Positions 51,643 through 59,958 of a stretch of DNA of 64,000 nt are shown piece by piece. Source of the DNA: an uncultured Collinsella sp. (GTDB taxonomy: Bacteria > Actinomycetota > Coriobacteriia > Coriobacteriales > Coriobacteriaceae). Position numbers and translations under genes: made by a program. The DNA lies in contig CALFDJ010000008.1 of assembly GCA_937950325.1 (NCBI GenBank), positions 1-64,000 on the forward strand. Reading direction: 5' to 3'. How positions within the stretch are numbered: the stretch's first letter is position 1; each line of letters begins with the position of its first letter. The notes beneath the pieces were generated by a model that searched no databases, was not told the origin of the DNA, and saw only the letters and a program-made list of their open reading frames with translations.

Positions 51643-53871
51643 CTAAGCCTCCGGCACCTCACCGGTCGCAAGAATCTGCTCGAGTGCGTCCTCGTCCAGC
51701 ACGGGTACGCCCAGCTGCTCGGCCTTGGTGAGCTTGGAGCCCGCTTTGGGACCGGCGACCAGATAGCTCGTCTTCTTCGACACGCTGCCCGAAACCTTGG
51801 CGCCGAGCACCTTGAGCGCCGCGCCCGCCTCGTCGCGCGTGCGGTTGACGAGTGTACCAGTGAGCACAAAGGTTAAACCCGCAAGCGGCTGTGCGTCGGC
51901 GAGCTCGCCCGCCACGCCAGCGTCGGCTGCGGCTTGCGCGTGCGCGGCGCCCAGGTCGACCTCGAGCGACAGGCCCGCCTGACGCAGGCGCTCCAGCACG
52001 GCAAGGTTTTCGGGCACGGCCAGGAACTGCTTGACGCTCGCCGCGATCTTGGGACCGATGCCCTCGCACTCGGCGATGTCCTCTTCGCTCGCCAAGATAA
52101 GTTTGTCAATCGACAGGAATCGTTCGGCGATGACCTCGCCCACGCTCTTGCCCACGTGGCGTATACCCAGGGCAAACAGCACGCGACCGAGCGGCTGACT
52201 CTTGGACTTGTTGAGCTCGGCGATGATCTTTTCGGCCGTCTTGAGGCCCACCGGAATGGGATCGCCCTTCTTGACGCCCTTTTTGCTGTTTGAGCTGGCA
52301 TAGGTGCGCCCCGTGTCCAGCCCGGCGATGTCGTCAACCGTGAGCTGGTAGAAGTCAGCGACATCGTGAATCAGCCCGGCGGCGATCATCTTGTCGACAA
52401 TCTCGTCGCCCAGGCCGTCGACGTCCATGCAGCCGCGGCTCACCCAGTGGAGCAGGCGCTCCTTGAGCTGCGCGGGGCAGTCGATGGAGACGCAACGGTA
52501 AGCGACCTCGCCATCCTCGTGGACCACGGGGCTGCCGCACACGGGGCAGACCTCGGGCATCTGCCAGTCGACCGAATCGGCCGGGCGCTTGTCGAGCACC
52601 GGGCCCACGACCTCGGGGATTACGTCGCCTGCCTTGTGCACGATGATGGTGTCGCCCTCGCGCACGTTTTTTCGGCGGATTTCGTCGATATTGTGCATCG
52701 TAGCGCGCGCGATGGTGGAGCCGGCGACCGTCACCGGGTCGAACTCGGCGACCGGCGTGAGCACACCGGTGCGGCCCACCTGGATGCGAATTTCGCGCAG
52801 GACGGTCTGCTTTTCCTCGGGCGGGAACTTAAAGGCGATGGCCCAGCGCGGCGCACGGGCGGTGAAGCCCAGGTCGAGCTGTTGCTGGAAGCTGTCGACC
52901 TTTACGACCACGCCGTCGATGTCGTAATCGAGGTCACCGCGATGCTCGAGGGCCTGGGCGCAGAACTCATGGACCTCGGCCGGCGTGGCGCAACGGGCAA
53001 CGTTAGGGTTGACGCTAAAGCCGGCGCTACGCAGCCAGTCCAGAAACTCGCGCTGGCTGTGGACGTGCAGCGGGTCGGTATCGGCGATGGCATAGATAAA
53101 GGTGGCCAGGTCGCGGCGCGCTGTGACCTTGGGATCCTTTTGGCGCAGGCTGCCGGCGGCGGCGTTGCGCGGGTTGGCGAAGGGGTCGCGGCCCTCGGCA
53201 TCGGCCTCGTCGTTCAGGCGCACAAAGCTGCCCTTAGGCATGTAGACCTCGCCGCGCACCTCAATGGTGCGCTCGCGGTCGGCGCCCATGTGGACAAGCG
53301 CCGGCTCGGACAGGTGCATGGGCACATCCTTGATGGTGCGCACGTTGAGCGACACGTCCTCGCCCGTGGTGCCATCGCCACGTGTGGCCGCGCGCACGAA
53401 GGTGCCGTTTTGGTAAGTAAGGGCCACGCCCAGACCATCGATCTTAAGCTCGCAGGTATAGGTGACGCTGCCGGCACCGAGCGCATCCTCGATACGCTGG
53501 AGCCATACGTCGAGCTCGTCCAGGTCCATGGCATCGTCCATGGAATACATGCGTGCCATGTGCGTGACCGGCGTAAACTGCTCGCTCACGTAGCCGCCCA
53601 CGCGCTGGGTATAGCTATCGGGCGTCACCAAGTCGGGGTAGGTTGCCTCGATTTCCTGCAGCTCAACGAGCATTTTGTCAAAGGCGGCGTCCGTGATCTC
53701 GGGCGCATCGAGCATGTAGTAGCGATAGGCGTGGTAATCGAGCTCGTGGCGCAGCTCGGCCGCACGCGCTGCCGCCTGGGCACGGGCATCGTCCGGTGCA
53801 GCGGTATCCATGCTCGCGGGCGTTTCGGTATCGATGTCCACGCCGTCACCAAACAGGCTCGATTGCTCCAT
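51643..53871 (-). CDS. ligA: NAD-dependent DNA ligase
   Basis: Seals nicks during replication and repair using NAD+. The 742-residue protein has the adenylation motif CELKIDGLGVALTY (catalytic Lys), an OB fold, the zinc finger CPVCGSPV...CVSIDCPAQ, helix-hairpin-helix repeats and a C-terminal BRCT domain (about 660-742, LAGLTFVLTGTL). It is about 70 residues longer than E. coli LigA, mainly from an N-terminal extension and the loop before BRCT. Single gene with hairpins on both sides. Confidence 0.97.
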   Translation of the reverse strand: MEQSSLFGDGVDIDTETPASMDTAAPDDARAQAAARAAELRHELDYHAYRYYMLDAPEITDAAFDKMLVELQEIEATYPDLVTPDSYTQRVGGYVSEQFTPVTHMARMYSMDDAMDLDELDVWLQRIEDALGAGSVTYTCELKIDGLGVALTYQNGTFVRAATRGDGTTGEDVSLNVRTIKDVPMHLSEPALVHMGADRERTIEVRGEVYMPKGSFVRLNDEADAEGRDPFANPRNAAAGSLRQKDPKVTARRDLATFIYAIADTDPLHVHSQREFLDWLRSAGFSVNPNVARCATPAEVHEFCAQALEHRGDLDYDIDGVVVKVDSFQQQLDLGFTARAPRWAIAFKFPPEEKQTVLREIRIQVGRTGVLTPVAEFDPVTVAGSTIARATMHNIDEIRRKNVREGDTIIVHKAGDVIPEVVGPVLDKRPADSVDWQMPEVCPVCGSPVVHEDGEVAYRCVSIDCPAQLKERLLHWVSRGCMDVDGLGDEIVDKMIAAGLIHDVADFYQLTVDDIAGLDTGRTYASSNSKKGVKKGDPIPVGLKTAEKIIAELNKSKSQPLGRVLFALGIRHVGKSVGEVIAERFLSIDKLILASEEDIAECEGIGPKIAASVKQFLAVPENLAVLERLRQAGLSLEVDLGAAHAQAAADAGVAGELADAQPLAGLTFVLTGTLVNRTRDEAGAALKVLGAKVSGSVSKKTSYLVAGPKAGSKLTKAEQLGVPVLDEDALEQILATGEVPEA

Positions 53872-53979
53872 AGCGGCACTCCTTCGCTCGATTTCAAACG
53901 GATACTAGAGTACCACCGGTCACGATGGGGCCGAATAACCCTTTCGAACCGCACCGAATCGGCAGCCGCCAGACTGGGG

Positions 53980-54182
53980 TGGACAGTTAGTTCAGATACG
54001 TATAAATCCTAGAACTGAATCAGGCACGACCACCTCTGTTTCGACTAATTTTGACTCCTCGAGACCATGTAAACGTCCCACCCTCCCTTCCAAACGCCCA
54101 TTCGAGCCCCATCCCAATCAGCAATTGCTCAAAACGCATCCCAAGCTGCCCCAGATTTATACGTATCTGAACTAACTGTCCA
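53980..54182. mobile_element. MITE-like element with 29-bp terminal inverted repeats
   Basis: Perfect 29-bp inverted repeats at 53980-54008 (TGGACAGTTAGTTCAGATAC...) and 54154-54182 enclose 145 bases without a gene. No clear target-site duplication is seen, and the inner sequence is unlike flanking DNA in lacking coding character. It fits a miniature inverted-repeat element, but a long hairpin RNA gene is an alternative. Confidence 0.6.
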
Positions 54183-54256
54183 GACCATTACGAACCAGCC
54201 CTCTTGTCAGCCCCAAGTGATCCGTTTTCCTCCGTCCCCAACGGATCAATAAGAAA

Positions 54257-54293
54257 AGAGGAGCTGTCCCGTGCATGGCGGGACAGCCCCTCT
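54257..54293 (-). terminator. Rho-independent terminator of the HtrA gene
   Basis: AGAGGAGCTGTCCCG / CGGGACAGCCCCTCT arms with one mismatch are followed on the minus strand by TTTTCTTATTG, 24 bases beyond the stop codon. Confidence 0.88.
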
Positions 54294-54317
54294 GGCTTCG
54301 ATCTATGAAGCGGCTCG

Positions 54318-55778
54318 TTAGTAACCCTGGCCGTAGCCCTGACCCTGGCCCTGCTGGCCCAGCAGCTCCTCCAGGTACTGGCGCAGCTGCTCGTCGGTAA
54401 TACCGCCGTTGCCGGTGTCGGTCGAACTGTCGTCCTGCTGCTGGTTCTGCAGCTCCTCATCGGAGCCCAGCTCGACCGTGACCTTTTTCTCTTCCTTGCC
54501 ACGCATGAGTGTGATCTCGACCTTCTCGCCCACCTCGTGGCTGCGCAGTGCGATGATCAGGCCATCGGCGCTCGTGATCTCGTCGTCGCCCAGCTTGGTG
54601 ATGACGTCGCCCTCCTGAATGCCGGCCTTGGCAGCAGGACCGTCCTCGACGACACTTGCCACATACGCGCCACTATCGGTGCTCAGCTTGTTAGTGCGGG
54701 CGTTAAGCGCATTGACGCTCGAAAGCGTAGCGCCCATGTACGGATGCACCGGCGTCTTGCCGTCGATAATCTGGTCGGCAATGTTCTTGGCGTAGTTAAC
54801 GGGAATAGCAAAGCCCACGCCCGAGCTGGAGCCCGAGTAGCTCTCGATGAGCGAGTTGATGCCCACGAGCTCGCCGTTGTCATTGACGAGCGCGCCGCCG
54901 GAGTTGCCCGGGTTGATGGCGGCATCGGTCTGGATCATGTTGGCGTAGATGGTGTTGCCGCTGGTAGAGCTCATGGCCGTGGAGCGATAGAGCGCCGAAA
55001 CGATACCCGTGGAGACAGACTGCTCGTTGCCGAACGGCGAACCGATCGCCATGACCCACTCGCCCACGTTGAGCTTGGAGGAATCACCAATCTCGATCGG
55101 CGTGAGCTTGGAGGCATCGGCATCCTTGAGCTTGATGACGGCCAGGTCGCTCGAGGCGTCGTTGCCCACGAACTCGGCCTCGTAGGTGGTGCCGTCATCC
55201 ATGGTAACCACGTACTGGTCATAGCCGTCGACCACGTGGTTGTTGGTGAGGATGTGGCCCTCGGTATCGAGCACCACGCCCGAACCGACGCTGCCCGAGT
55301 TGTCCGACTCGTCGGCAGACTGCGAAAGCGAGCCATTCTGGCTGCCGCTCGAAGTGGCGGTGATGGAAACCACGGAGGGCAATGCCTTGGCAGAAACGGC
55401 CTCGGCCAACGTGGTGTCCTCGGAGTCGATGGTGATCTTTTGCGTCGACGAACCCGAAGCACCCGCCGTCACGGCATTCTTTCCGCCGCCGATATCGAGC
55501 GTGCCGCTCATAATGAGCGCAATGACCAGCAGGGCGCCGCAGGCGCAGCCGGCAAGCGCCGTAATAAAGATCGGCAGCTTTTTGGTCTTGGTCTTGACCA
55601 CCGTGTGCTTGTTTACAACCTGCTGACCGCCCAGCGGCTGGCCGGTCTGCGTGTCGTAAGCCTGCACGTAGGGAATGTTGCTGCCGGCAGGCGTCGACTC
55701 CACCTGCACACGCGGCTGCTGCTGTGTCTCGCCGGCGTGACCCGCATCCTGGGGGCGCTGGGAATCGTTCTCGCTCAT
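54318..55778 (-). CDS. HtrA/DegP-family serine protease with PDZ domain
   Basis: A 486-residue membrane-anchored envelope protease. A cytoplasmic polar N-terminus is followed by one membrane helix (about 70-92). The trypsin-like domain has ITNNHVVDGY (His), SSDLAVIKL (Asp) and NPGNSGGALVNDNGELVG (Ser). One PDZ domain (about 355-445) and a Gly/Gln-rich tail follow. It degrades misfolded secreted proteins and could monitor pilus export. The start at 55778 has AAAGGA upstream; the frame is open 13 codons further. Confidence 0.93.
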   Translation of the reverse strand: MSENDSQRPQDAGHAGETQQQPRVQVESTPAGSNIPYVQAYDTQTGQPLGGQQVVNKHTVVKTKTKKLPIFITALAGCACGALLVIALIMSGTLDIGGGKNAVTAGASGSSTQKITIDSEDTTLAEAVSAKALPSVVSITATSSGSQNGSLSQSADESDNSGSVGSGVVLDTEGHILTNNHVVDGYDQYVVTMDDGTTYEAEFVGNDASSDLAVIKLKDADASKLTPIEIGDSSKLNVGEWVMAIGSPFGNEQSVSTGIVSALYRSTAMSSTSGNTIYANMIQTDAAINPGNSGGALVNDNGELVGINSLIESYSGSSSGVGFAIPVNYAKNIADQIIDGKTPVHPYMGATLSSVNALNARTNKLSTDSGAYVASVVEDGPAAKAGIQEGDVITKLGDDEITSADGLIIALRSHEVGEKVEITLMRGKEEKKVTVELGSDEELQNQQQDDSSTDTGNGGITDEQLRQYLEELLGQQGQGQGYGQGY

Positions 55779-55949
55779 GGCTGCGATCCTTTCGTCAAAT
55801 AACCAAAGGCCCGCCAAACATGTGGCGGGCCATCATTGTTCACGTTGAGTTGTACCCCAATATGCGGGCGAACGTGTATGAGAACGCAATCTTTTAGGAA
55901 GGCTTAAGTTCTGCTGCAGATTCGAGAGGAACCCGCACCTGCGTCAAGA

Positions 55950-55982
55950 CCACCACAAAGGTGCCTGTCCCCTTTGTGGTGG
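55950..55982. repeat. CCACCACAAAGG hairpin, copy 5
   Basis: CCACCACAAAGG / CCTTTGTGGTGG perfect arms around TGCCTGTCC. It begins 5 bases beyond the stop codon of the GlnR-like gene and probably ends its transcript. Confidence 0.88.
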
Positions 55983-55986
55983 AAAT

Positions 55987-56649
55987 CTAGTCCTTAAACA
56001 GATAGCCCACGCCGCGGACGGTGGTGATGTGTGCCGCGATCTGCGGGCCCACCTTGGAGCGGATGCGTCGGATGTGCACGTCGACGGTGCGCGTGCCGCC
56101 GCAGTACTCAAAGCCCCACACGCGGTGCAGCAGCACCTCGCGGCTGTAAGCACGGTTGGGGTGCGTTGCCAAAAAGCTCAGCAGCGAGTACTCCATCAGC
56201 GTCAGGTCGATGGGCTCGTTATCGAGTGTCACCTGGTAGGTGGCCAGGTTGATCTCGAGGTTATCGATATTGAGCATATCGTCGGCGGTAACGGTCTCCT
56301 CCTCGCCCATCAGGCGCTGCGCACGAGCCTTGAGCTCGTTGGGCGTCGCCGTGGGGCATACAAAGTCGGCATGCGCGTGATTCGGCAGGCGCAGGGTGCC
56401 AAGGGCCTCATCGTCGACGATCACCAGCATGGGGACGCCGCCACGATCGTCAAGCCACTTGGCAATCTGATCGATACGGTCGCTGCGGATGCCATCGGAA
56501 TCGAGGATCAGCAGGTCAAAGTCGTGCGCCGCAGTCGGCGAATCGGGGGTTGCCAGGCTCACCTCGACACCCAGGGTGGTCGTCAAGCTGCGGGCAAACT
56601 CGTGGAAGCGCGTCGTGCGCGCCATGAACAGGGCACTCTTTTCGGACAT
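55987..56649 (-). CDS. glnR: GlnR-like OmpR-family regulator with a degenerate receiver
   Basis: A 220-residue winged-helix regulator. The C-terminal domain reads LTLMEYSLLSFLATHPNRAY, VWGFEYCGGTRTVDVH and TTVRGVGYLF, close to the actinobacterial GlnR pattern VWGYDYFGGTRTVDVHVRR. The receiver-like N-terminus keeps a candidate Asp (LLILDSDG) but lacks the usual N-terminal acidic pair, so phosphorylation is doubtful, as in GlnR. It follows glnA by 50 bases in the same direction. GGAGG sets the start at 56649. The GlnR assignment rests on motif resemblance plus linkage. Confidence 0.75.
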   Translation of the reverse strand: MSEKSALFMARTTRFHEFARSLTTTLGVEVSLATPDSPTAAHDFDLLILDSDGIRSDRIDQIAKWLDDRGGVPMLVIVDDEALGTLRLPNHAHADFVCPTATPNELKARAQRLMGEEETVTADDMLNIDNLEINLATYQVTLDNEPIDLTLMEYSLLSFLATHPNRAYSREVLLHRVWGFEYCGGTRTVDVHIRRIRSKVGPQIAAHITTVRGVGYLFKD

Positions 56650-56699
56650 ATCGGCCTCCAAAGAAATGAGCTCAATCGTACTGGAACAAGCCAGCGCGA

Positions 56700-58037
56700 T
56701 TAGGAGTTCGCCAGGTAGTGCTTGATCTCCCACTCGGTGATCGTAGACTCAAACTTATGCCACTCGTTGCGCTTCTTTTTGAGGAAGAAGCTGTGGATGT
56801 GCTCGCCGAGGGCATCCTTCATAAACTGCGAGTCCTCAAACACGTCGAGCGCCTCTTTGAGCGAGCGCGGCAGTGGCGTGTAGCCGGCCTCGAGCATCTG
56901 ACGGTCGGTAAGCTTGAGCGTCTCGGCCGTTGCCTCGGGCGGGAGTTCTAGCTTGCGCTCGATGCCGTCGAGACCAGCCGCCAGCGTGACGGCGTTGACC
57001 AGGTACGGGTTGGCCATGGGGTCGGGACTGCGCAGCTCGATGCGCGTGGACAGCTGCTTGCCAGGCTTGTAGACCGGAATGCGGACCATGCTCGCGCGGT
57101 TGCGCAGGCCCCACGTGGCGTACTGCGGTACGGAGTCGCCACCCGTGGTGATGCGCTTGTACGAGTTGACCGTGGGGTTGGTGATGGCGCTGATCTCGCG
57201 CGCGTGCGCCAGGATACCGGCCATGTAGTGTTTGGCGATGTCGGAGAGATGGTACTTCTCGTCGTCCTCGCCCCAAAAGACGTTGTTGCCGTCGTGGTCG
57301 AATAGCGACTGGCACAGGAACATAGCACTGCCGTCCTCGCCTGCCAACGGCTTGGGCATAAAGGAGGCGTGGCAACCGCTCTCGTAGGCCTGCTGCTTAA
57401 TGATGAGTTTGGCCGTGGTGATGGCGTCGGACATGCTCAGGGCCTCGGCGTGGCGCAGGCTCATGCCGTGCTGCGAGCGGCCGGCGGCATGGAAGGTGTA
57501 CTCCACGGGCACGGACATCTTCTCGAGCGTGAGGACCGTGTTGCGGCGCAGGTCGCGAGCGGCATCGCTTACCGAAAGATCGAAGTAGCCCACGTTGTCG
57601 AGCGGCTCGGGGGTATGCTCGTCGGGGAAGTAGTAATACTCCAGCTCGGCGCCCACGTTGAGCAGGTAGCCGGCCTTCTCGGCCTTATAGAACATGCGGC
57701 GCAGGGCGTCGCGCGGGTCGCCGGCAAACGGCTTGCGATCGGGAGTGCACACGTCGCAGAACACGCGGGCGACGCCGTTGTGGCTCGGGCGCCACGGCAG
57801 AATCTGGAAGGTCGAAGCATCGGGAAACGCCAGCATGTCGGCTTCCTCGGGCGTGGCAAAGCCCTCGATGGCGGAGCCGTCAAAGCCAATACCCTCCTCA
57901 AAAGCGACCTCGAGGTCCTCGGGGCTAATGGCAAAGTTCTTGAGGCGGCCGAGAATGTCGACAAACCACAGACGCACAAAGCGGATGTCACGCTGCTCTA
58001 CGGAGCGGAGTACGTAATCGATGTTCTGCTGGTTCAT
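56700..58037 (-). CDS. glnA: Glutamine synthetase type I
   Basis: ATP-dependent glutamine synthesis. The 445-residue protein has the GSI-alpha length. It includes VDILGRLKNFAIS, GFDGSAIEGFA, AGAELEYYYF-like VGAELEYYYFPDE, a K-P-rich FMPKPLAGEDGSAMF ATP-loop and the RIELRSPDPMANPYL block. The C-terminal region shows no GSI-beta adenylylation tyrosine loop, so control is likely transcriptional or by feedback. GAAAGGGGAG precedes the start. It is followed by the GlnR-like gene; a GlnR-like box lies at 58103-58118. Confidence 0.96.
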   Translation of the reverse strand: MNQQNIDYVLRSVEQRDIRFVRLWFVDILGRLKNFAISPEDLEVAFEEGIGFDGSAIEGFATPEEADMLAFPDASTFQILPWRPSHNGVARVFCDVCTPDRKPFAGDPRDALRRMFYKAEKAGYLLNVGAELEYYYFPDEHTPEPLDNVGYFDLSVSDAARDLRRNTVLTLEKMSVPVEYTFHAAGRSQHGMSLRHAEALSMSDAITTAKLIIKQQAYESGCHASFMPKPLAGEDGSAMFLCQSLFDHDGNNVFWGEDDEKYHLSDIAKHYMAGILAHAREISAITNPTVNSYKRITTGGDSVPQYATWGLRNRASMVRIPVYKPGKQLSTRIELRSPDPMANPYLVNAVTLAAGLDGIERKLELPPEATAETLKLTDRQMLEAGYTPLPRSLKEALDVFEDSQFMKDALGEHIHSFFLKKKRNEWHKFESTITEWEIKHYLANS

Positions 58038-58102
58038 GTCGCTCCCCTTTCTTTCGGGCGGGTTTCGACTGGTCTATATCGCAGATACTATCGCAGAAAA
58101 AT

Positions 58103-58118
58103 GTTTCCGCAGGGTTAA
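58103..58118. promoter_or_regulatory. GlnR-like box upstream of glnA
   Basis: GTTTC-CGCAGG-GTTAA is, on the minus strand, TTAAC-CCTGCG-GAAAC, matching GTNAC-n6-GAAAC except the first base. TAGTAT at 58085-58090 (minus strand) is a fitting -10, which places the box over the -35. Confidence 0.5.
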
Positions 58119-58163
58119 AGCGTATCAAGCGCTCAAAAAACGTGCGCGAACAGGCTGTCTGAC

Positions 58164-58658
58164 TTACGCGCGATCATAGAGGATCACTCCTTCGCGCTCG
58201 ATTACCACGGCAAGATCATCATCAAGATAGTCACTCGAGACGAGGTCAACCTGCTTCCCGGTTTCTTTGCGCACCGCCTCGCCAAACGCCGACAGCGCAA
58301 AAAGACCAAAGCCCTGCTCGCGATCGACTTCGAGACGCAAGTCAATATCACTATCGGCATGCGCCTCGCCACGGGCATACGAACCAAAAAGAATCACGGT
58401 TTTGATGGCGGGAATCGAGATGGCCGCCTCGCGGACGGCGGACTCAATCTGGGCAGTATCCAAAATGCCCGTCGCGGCGCTTTCGCTCGCAGAGCTTTTA
58501 CCAAGTGAAGGAACAAACGGCAGCGAACGCTCGCGCAGCATCTGTCTCATAAACATATTGACCGCAACAGACGAAGTCATGCCAAGCTCTTCGCACAGTT
58601 CGGCAAATGAGTCTTTAATTGACGAGTCCACTCGCACACTCAGCACAGACGCAGCCAT
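58164..58658 (-). CDS. Fusion of a RelB/DinJ-like domain to an MNT-type nucleotidyltransferase
   Basis: A 164-residue two-domain protein. Residues 1-52 (MAASVLSVRVDSSIKDSFAE...FMRQMLRERSLPF) are a ribbon-helix-helix of RelB/DinJ type. Residues about 70-164 are a minimal nucleotidyltransferase with GSYARGEAHADSDIDLRLEV (GSx10DxD) and a third Asp in QVDLVSSDYL. Such transferases usually pair with HEPN toxins, and none is next to it. The dyad at 58668-58699 in the promoter suggests autoregulation. CAGGAGG precedes the start. It could be a single-chain toxin-antitoxin or an orphan antitoxin. Confidence 0.85.
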   Translation of the reverse strand: MAASVLSVRVDSSIKDSFAELCEELGMTSSVAVNMFMRQMLRERSLPFVPSLGKSSASESAATGILDTAQIESAVREAAISIPAIKTVILFGSYARGEAHADSDIDLRLEVDREQGFGLFALSAFGEAVRKETGKQVDLVSSDYLDDDLAVVIEREGVILYDRA

Positions 58659-58667
58659 GGATACCTC

Positions 58668-58699
58668 CTGTATGACATTGTCTATATATTATCATACAG
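58668..58699. promoter_or_regulatory. Operator dyad of the RHH-nucleotidyltransferase gene
   Basis: CTGTATGA (58668-58675) and TCATACAG (58692-58699) form an 8-bp dyad around an AT-rich centre holding TATATATTATC. The minus-strand TATGAT/GATAAT -10 candidates lie inside it. Position just before the start fits binding by the encoded ribbon-helix-helix domain. Confidence 0.6.
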
Positions 58700-58700
58700 A

Positions 58701-59723
58701 CTAGCGCGAGGTCGAGGCGCGGTGTTCGATGTGGCCGGGGATCTCGATGCGCTTGGGGGCGAGCTTTGCGGCCTCGCCCACGGTGGTGGTAACAACGTCG
58801 ATGCGCTCGGAAAGGCGCTCGACTACGCGCTCGGCAATGGTGAGGGTGTCCTGCGTGGCCGTGGTGACGCCGCCAAAGAGCACATGGTTCCAGGGGTAGT
58901 CGTCAAACGTCGCGATCTTGAGCCCTGCCGGCAGCGAGGGACCAAGCTGTGCCAGTGCCTCGGTCAGGCGCAGAAAGACCAGGCCGTTGACGGCAATGAG
59001 GCCGAGCTTTTTACCTGCATAGCCGCGGATGGTCTCGTCCAGACGGCCGACGCCCGTGGCGCCCCCGTCGGCCAGGGTGACGACCTCGCCGGCAAGGCCG
59101 CGGTGCAAAAGCTCGTCGGTAAAGGCCTCGGCGCGCTTGCGACGCACGGGGCTGTCGTCGCTTGCCTCGGTGAGCAGGCACAGGCGCTCGCTGCCAGCGG
59201 CGGTCAAGGCGTCTACCAGGCCGGCGACCAGCTCACGGTTGTTAGATGTCACCAGATCGACACCGCCGTCGGCAACATCGCGGTCGAGCAGCACAACGGG
59301 CAGACGTCCCGCTGCAGCGGCGATCGCCTCGTCATTGCCTCCACAGGTGTTGACGACCAGGCCGTCCACGCCAGCATCGATAAGTCTGGCGAGCGACTCG
59401 GCCTCCTTAGCGGGGTCGTTGCCGCTAATGGCCGTCATGAGCGAGCAGCCGCGCGCGGCGGCGCTGGCGGAAAGTCCTTCAAGCATGGCGCTCGAGAACG
59501 GGTTGGCGATGTCGGCCAGGATCACACCGATGAGGTTGGTACGCGAGCTGCGCAGATTGCGCGCGGCAGCACGTGGGCGATAGCCGGTGCGCTCGATGAC
59601 CTCGGCGATGCGGGCGCGGGTCTCCTCGGTCATTTGCCCGGGACGGTTGTTGAGATAGCGCGAGACCGTGGCCGGGCTCACACCCGCCTCGGCGGCAATG
59701 TCCTTGATTCTCATCTGCGCCAT
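58701..59723 (-). CDS. LacI-family transcriptional regulator
   Basis: A 340-residue repressor. The helix-turn-helix IKDIAAEAGVSPATVSRYLN and the hinge region (YRPRAAARNLRSSRTNLIGV) are at the N-terminus, followed by a periplasmic-binding-like effector domain. It is divergent from KDG kinase, whose promoter has two GAAACCGATTTC-like operators, so it probably represses the sugar-acid genes until the inducer is present. The start is 59723 or 59714 (MAQMRIKD / MRIKD); the longer frame lacks a site. Confidence 0.88.
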   Translation of the reverse strand: MAQMRIKDIAAEAGVSPATVSRYLNNRPGQMTEETRARIAEVIERTGYRPRAAARNLRSSRTNLIGVILADIANPFSSAMLEGLSASAAARGCSLMTAISGNDPAKEAESLARLIDAGVDGLVVNTCGGNDEAIAAAAGRLPVVLLDRDVADGGVDLVTSNNRELVAGLVDALTAAGSERLCLLTEASDDSPVRRKRAEAFTDELLHRGLAGEVVTLADGGATGVGRLDETIRGYAGKKLGLIAVNGLVFLRLTEALAQLGPSLPAGLKIATFDDYPWNHVLFGGVTTATQDTLTIAERVVERLSERIDVVTTTVGEAAKLAPKRIEIPGHIEHRASTSR

Positions 59724-59787
59724 GGCGCACCCCGTTTCCCAATTGTCAGCAGTCTGAGCCATTTTAGGCATTTTTTTAAAAATCTCG

Positions 59788-59852
59788 CTTGCAAAACGCT
59801 GTAGGTGAGTATACTACAACTCGAAACGAAACCGATTTCGTAAACCGATTTC
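59788..59852 (+). promoter_or_regulatory. Promoter and tandem LacI-type operators of the kdgK-eda region
   Basis: CTTGCA (59788-59793) and TATACT (59810-59815) are 16 bases apart. Operators GAAACCGATTTC (59828-59839) and TAAACCGATTTC (59841-59852) lie directly downstream of the start site, a position suited to repression. The near-palindrome resembles LacI/CcpA-type sites. Confidence 0.65.
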
Positions 59853-59857
59853 GGCAA

Positions 59858-59915
59858 GCGTTGGCGCGGAGGTGCAAAGATGTACCCTACCGTCTTGGCA
59901 CCTCCGCGCCAACGC
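59858..59915 (+). other. Long hairpin in the kdgK leader
   Basis: Perfect 18-bp arms (GCGTTGGCGCGGAGGTGC and its complement) enclose 22 bases, between the operators and the kdgK ribosome site. There is no T-run, so it is not a simple terminator. It may stabilise the mRNA or regulate translation. Confidence 0.7.
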
Positions 59916-59958
59916 CATATCAAAGGTGTACGCACGAGCAAGAAGGAGCTGCGCGACC

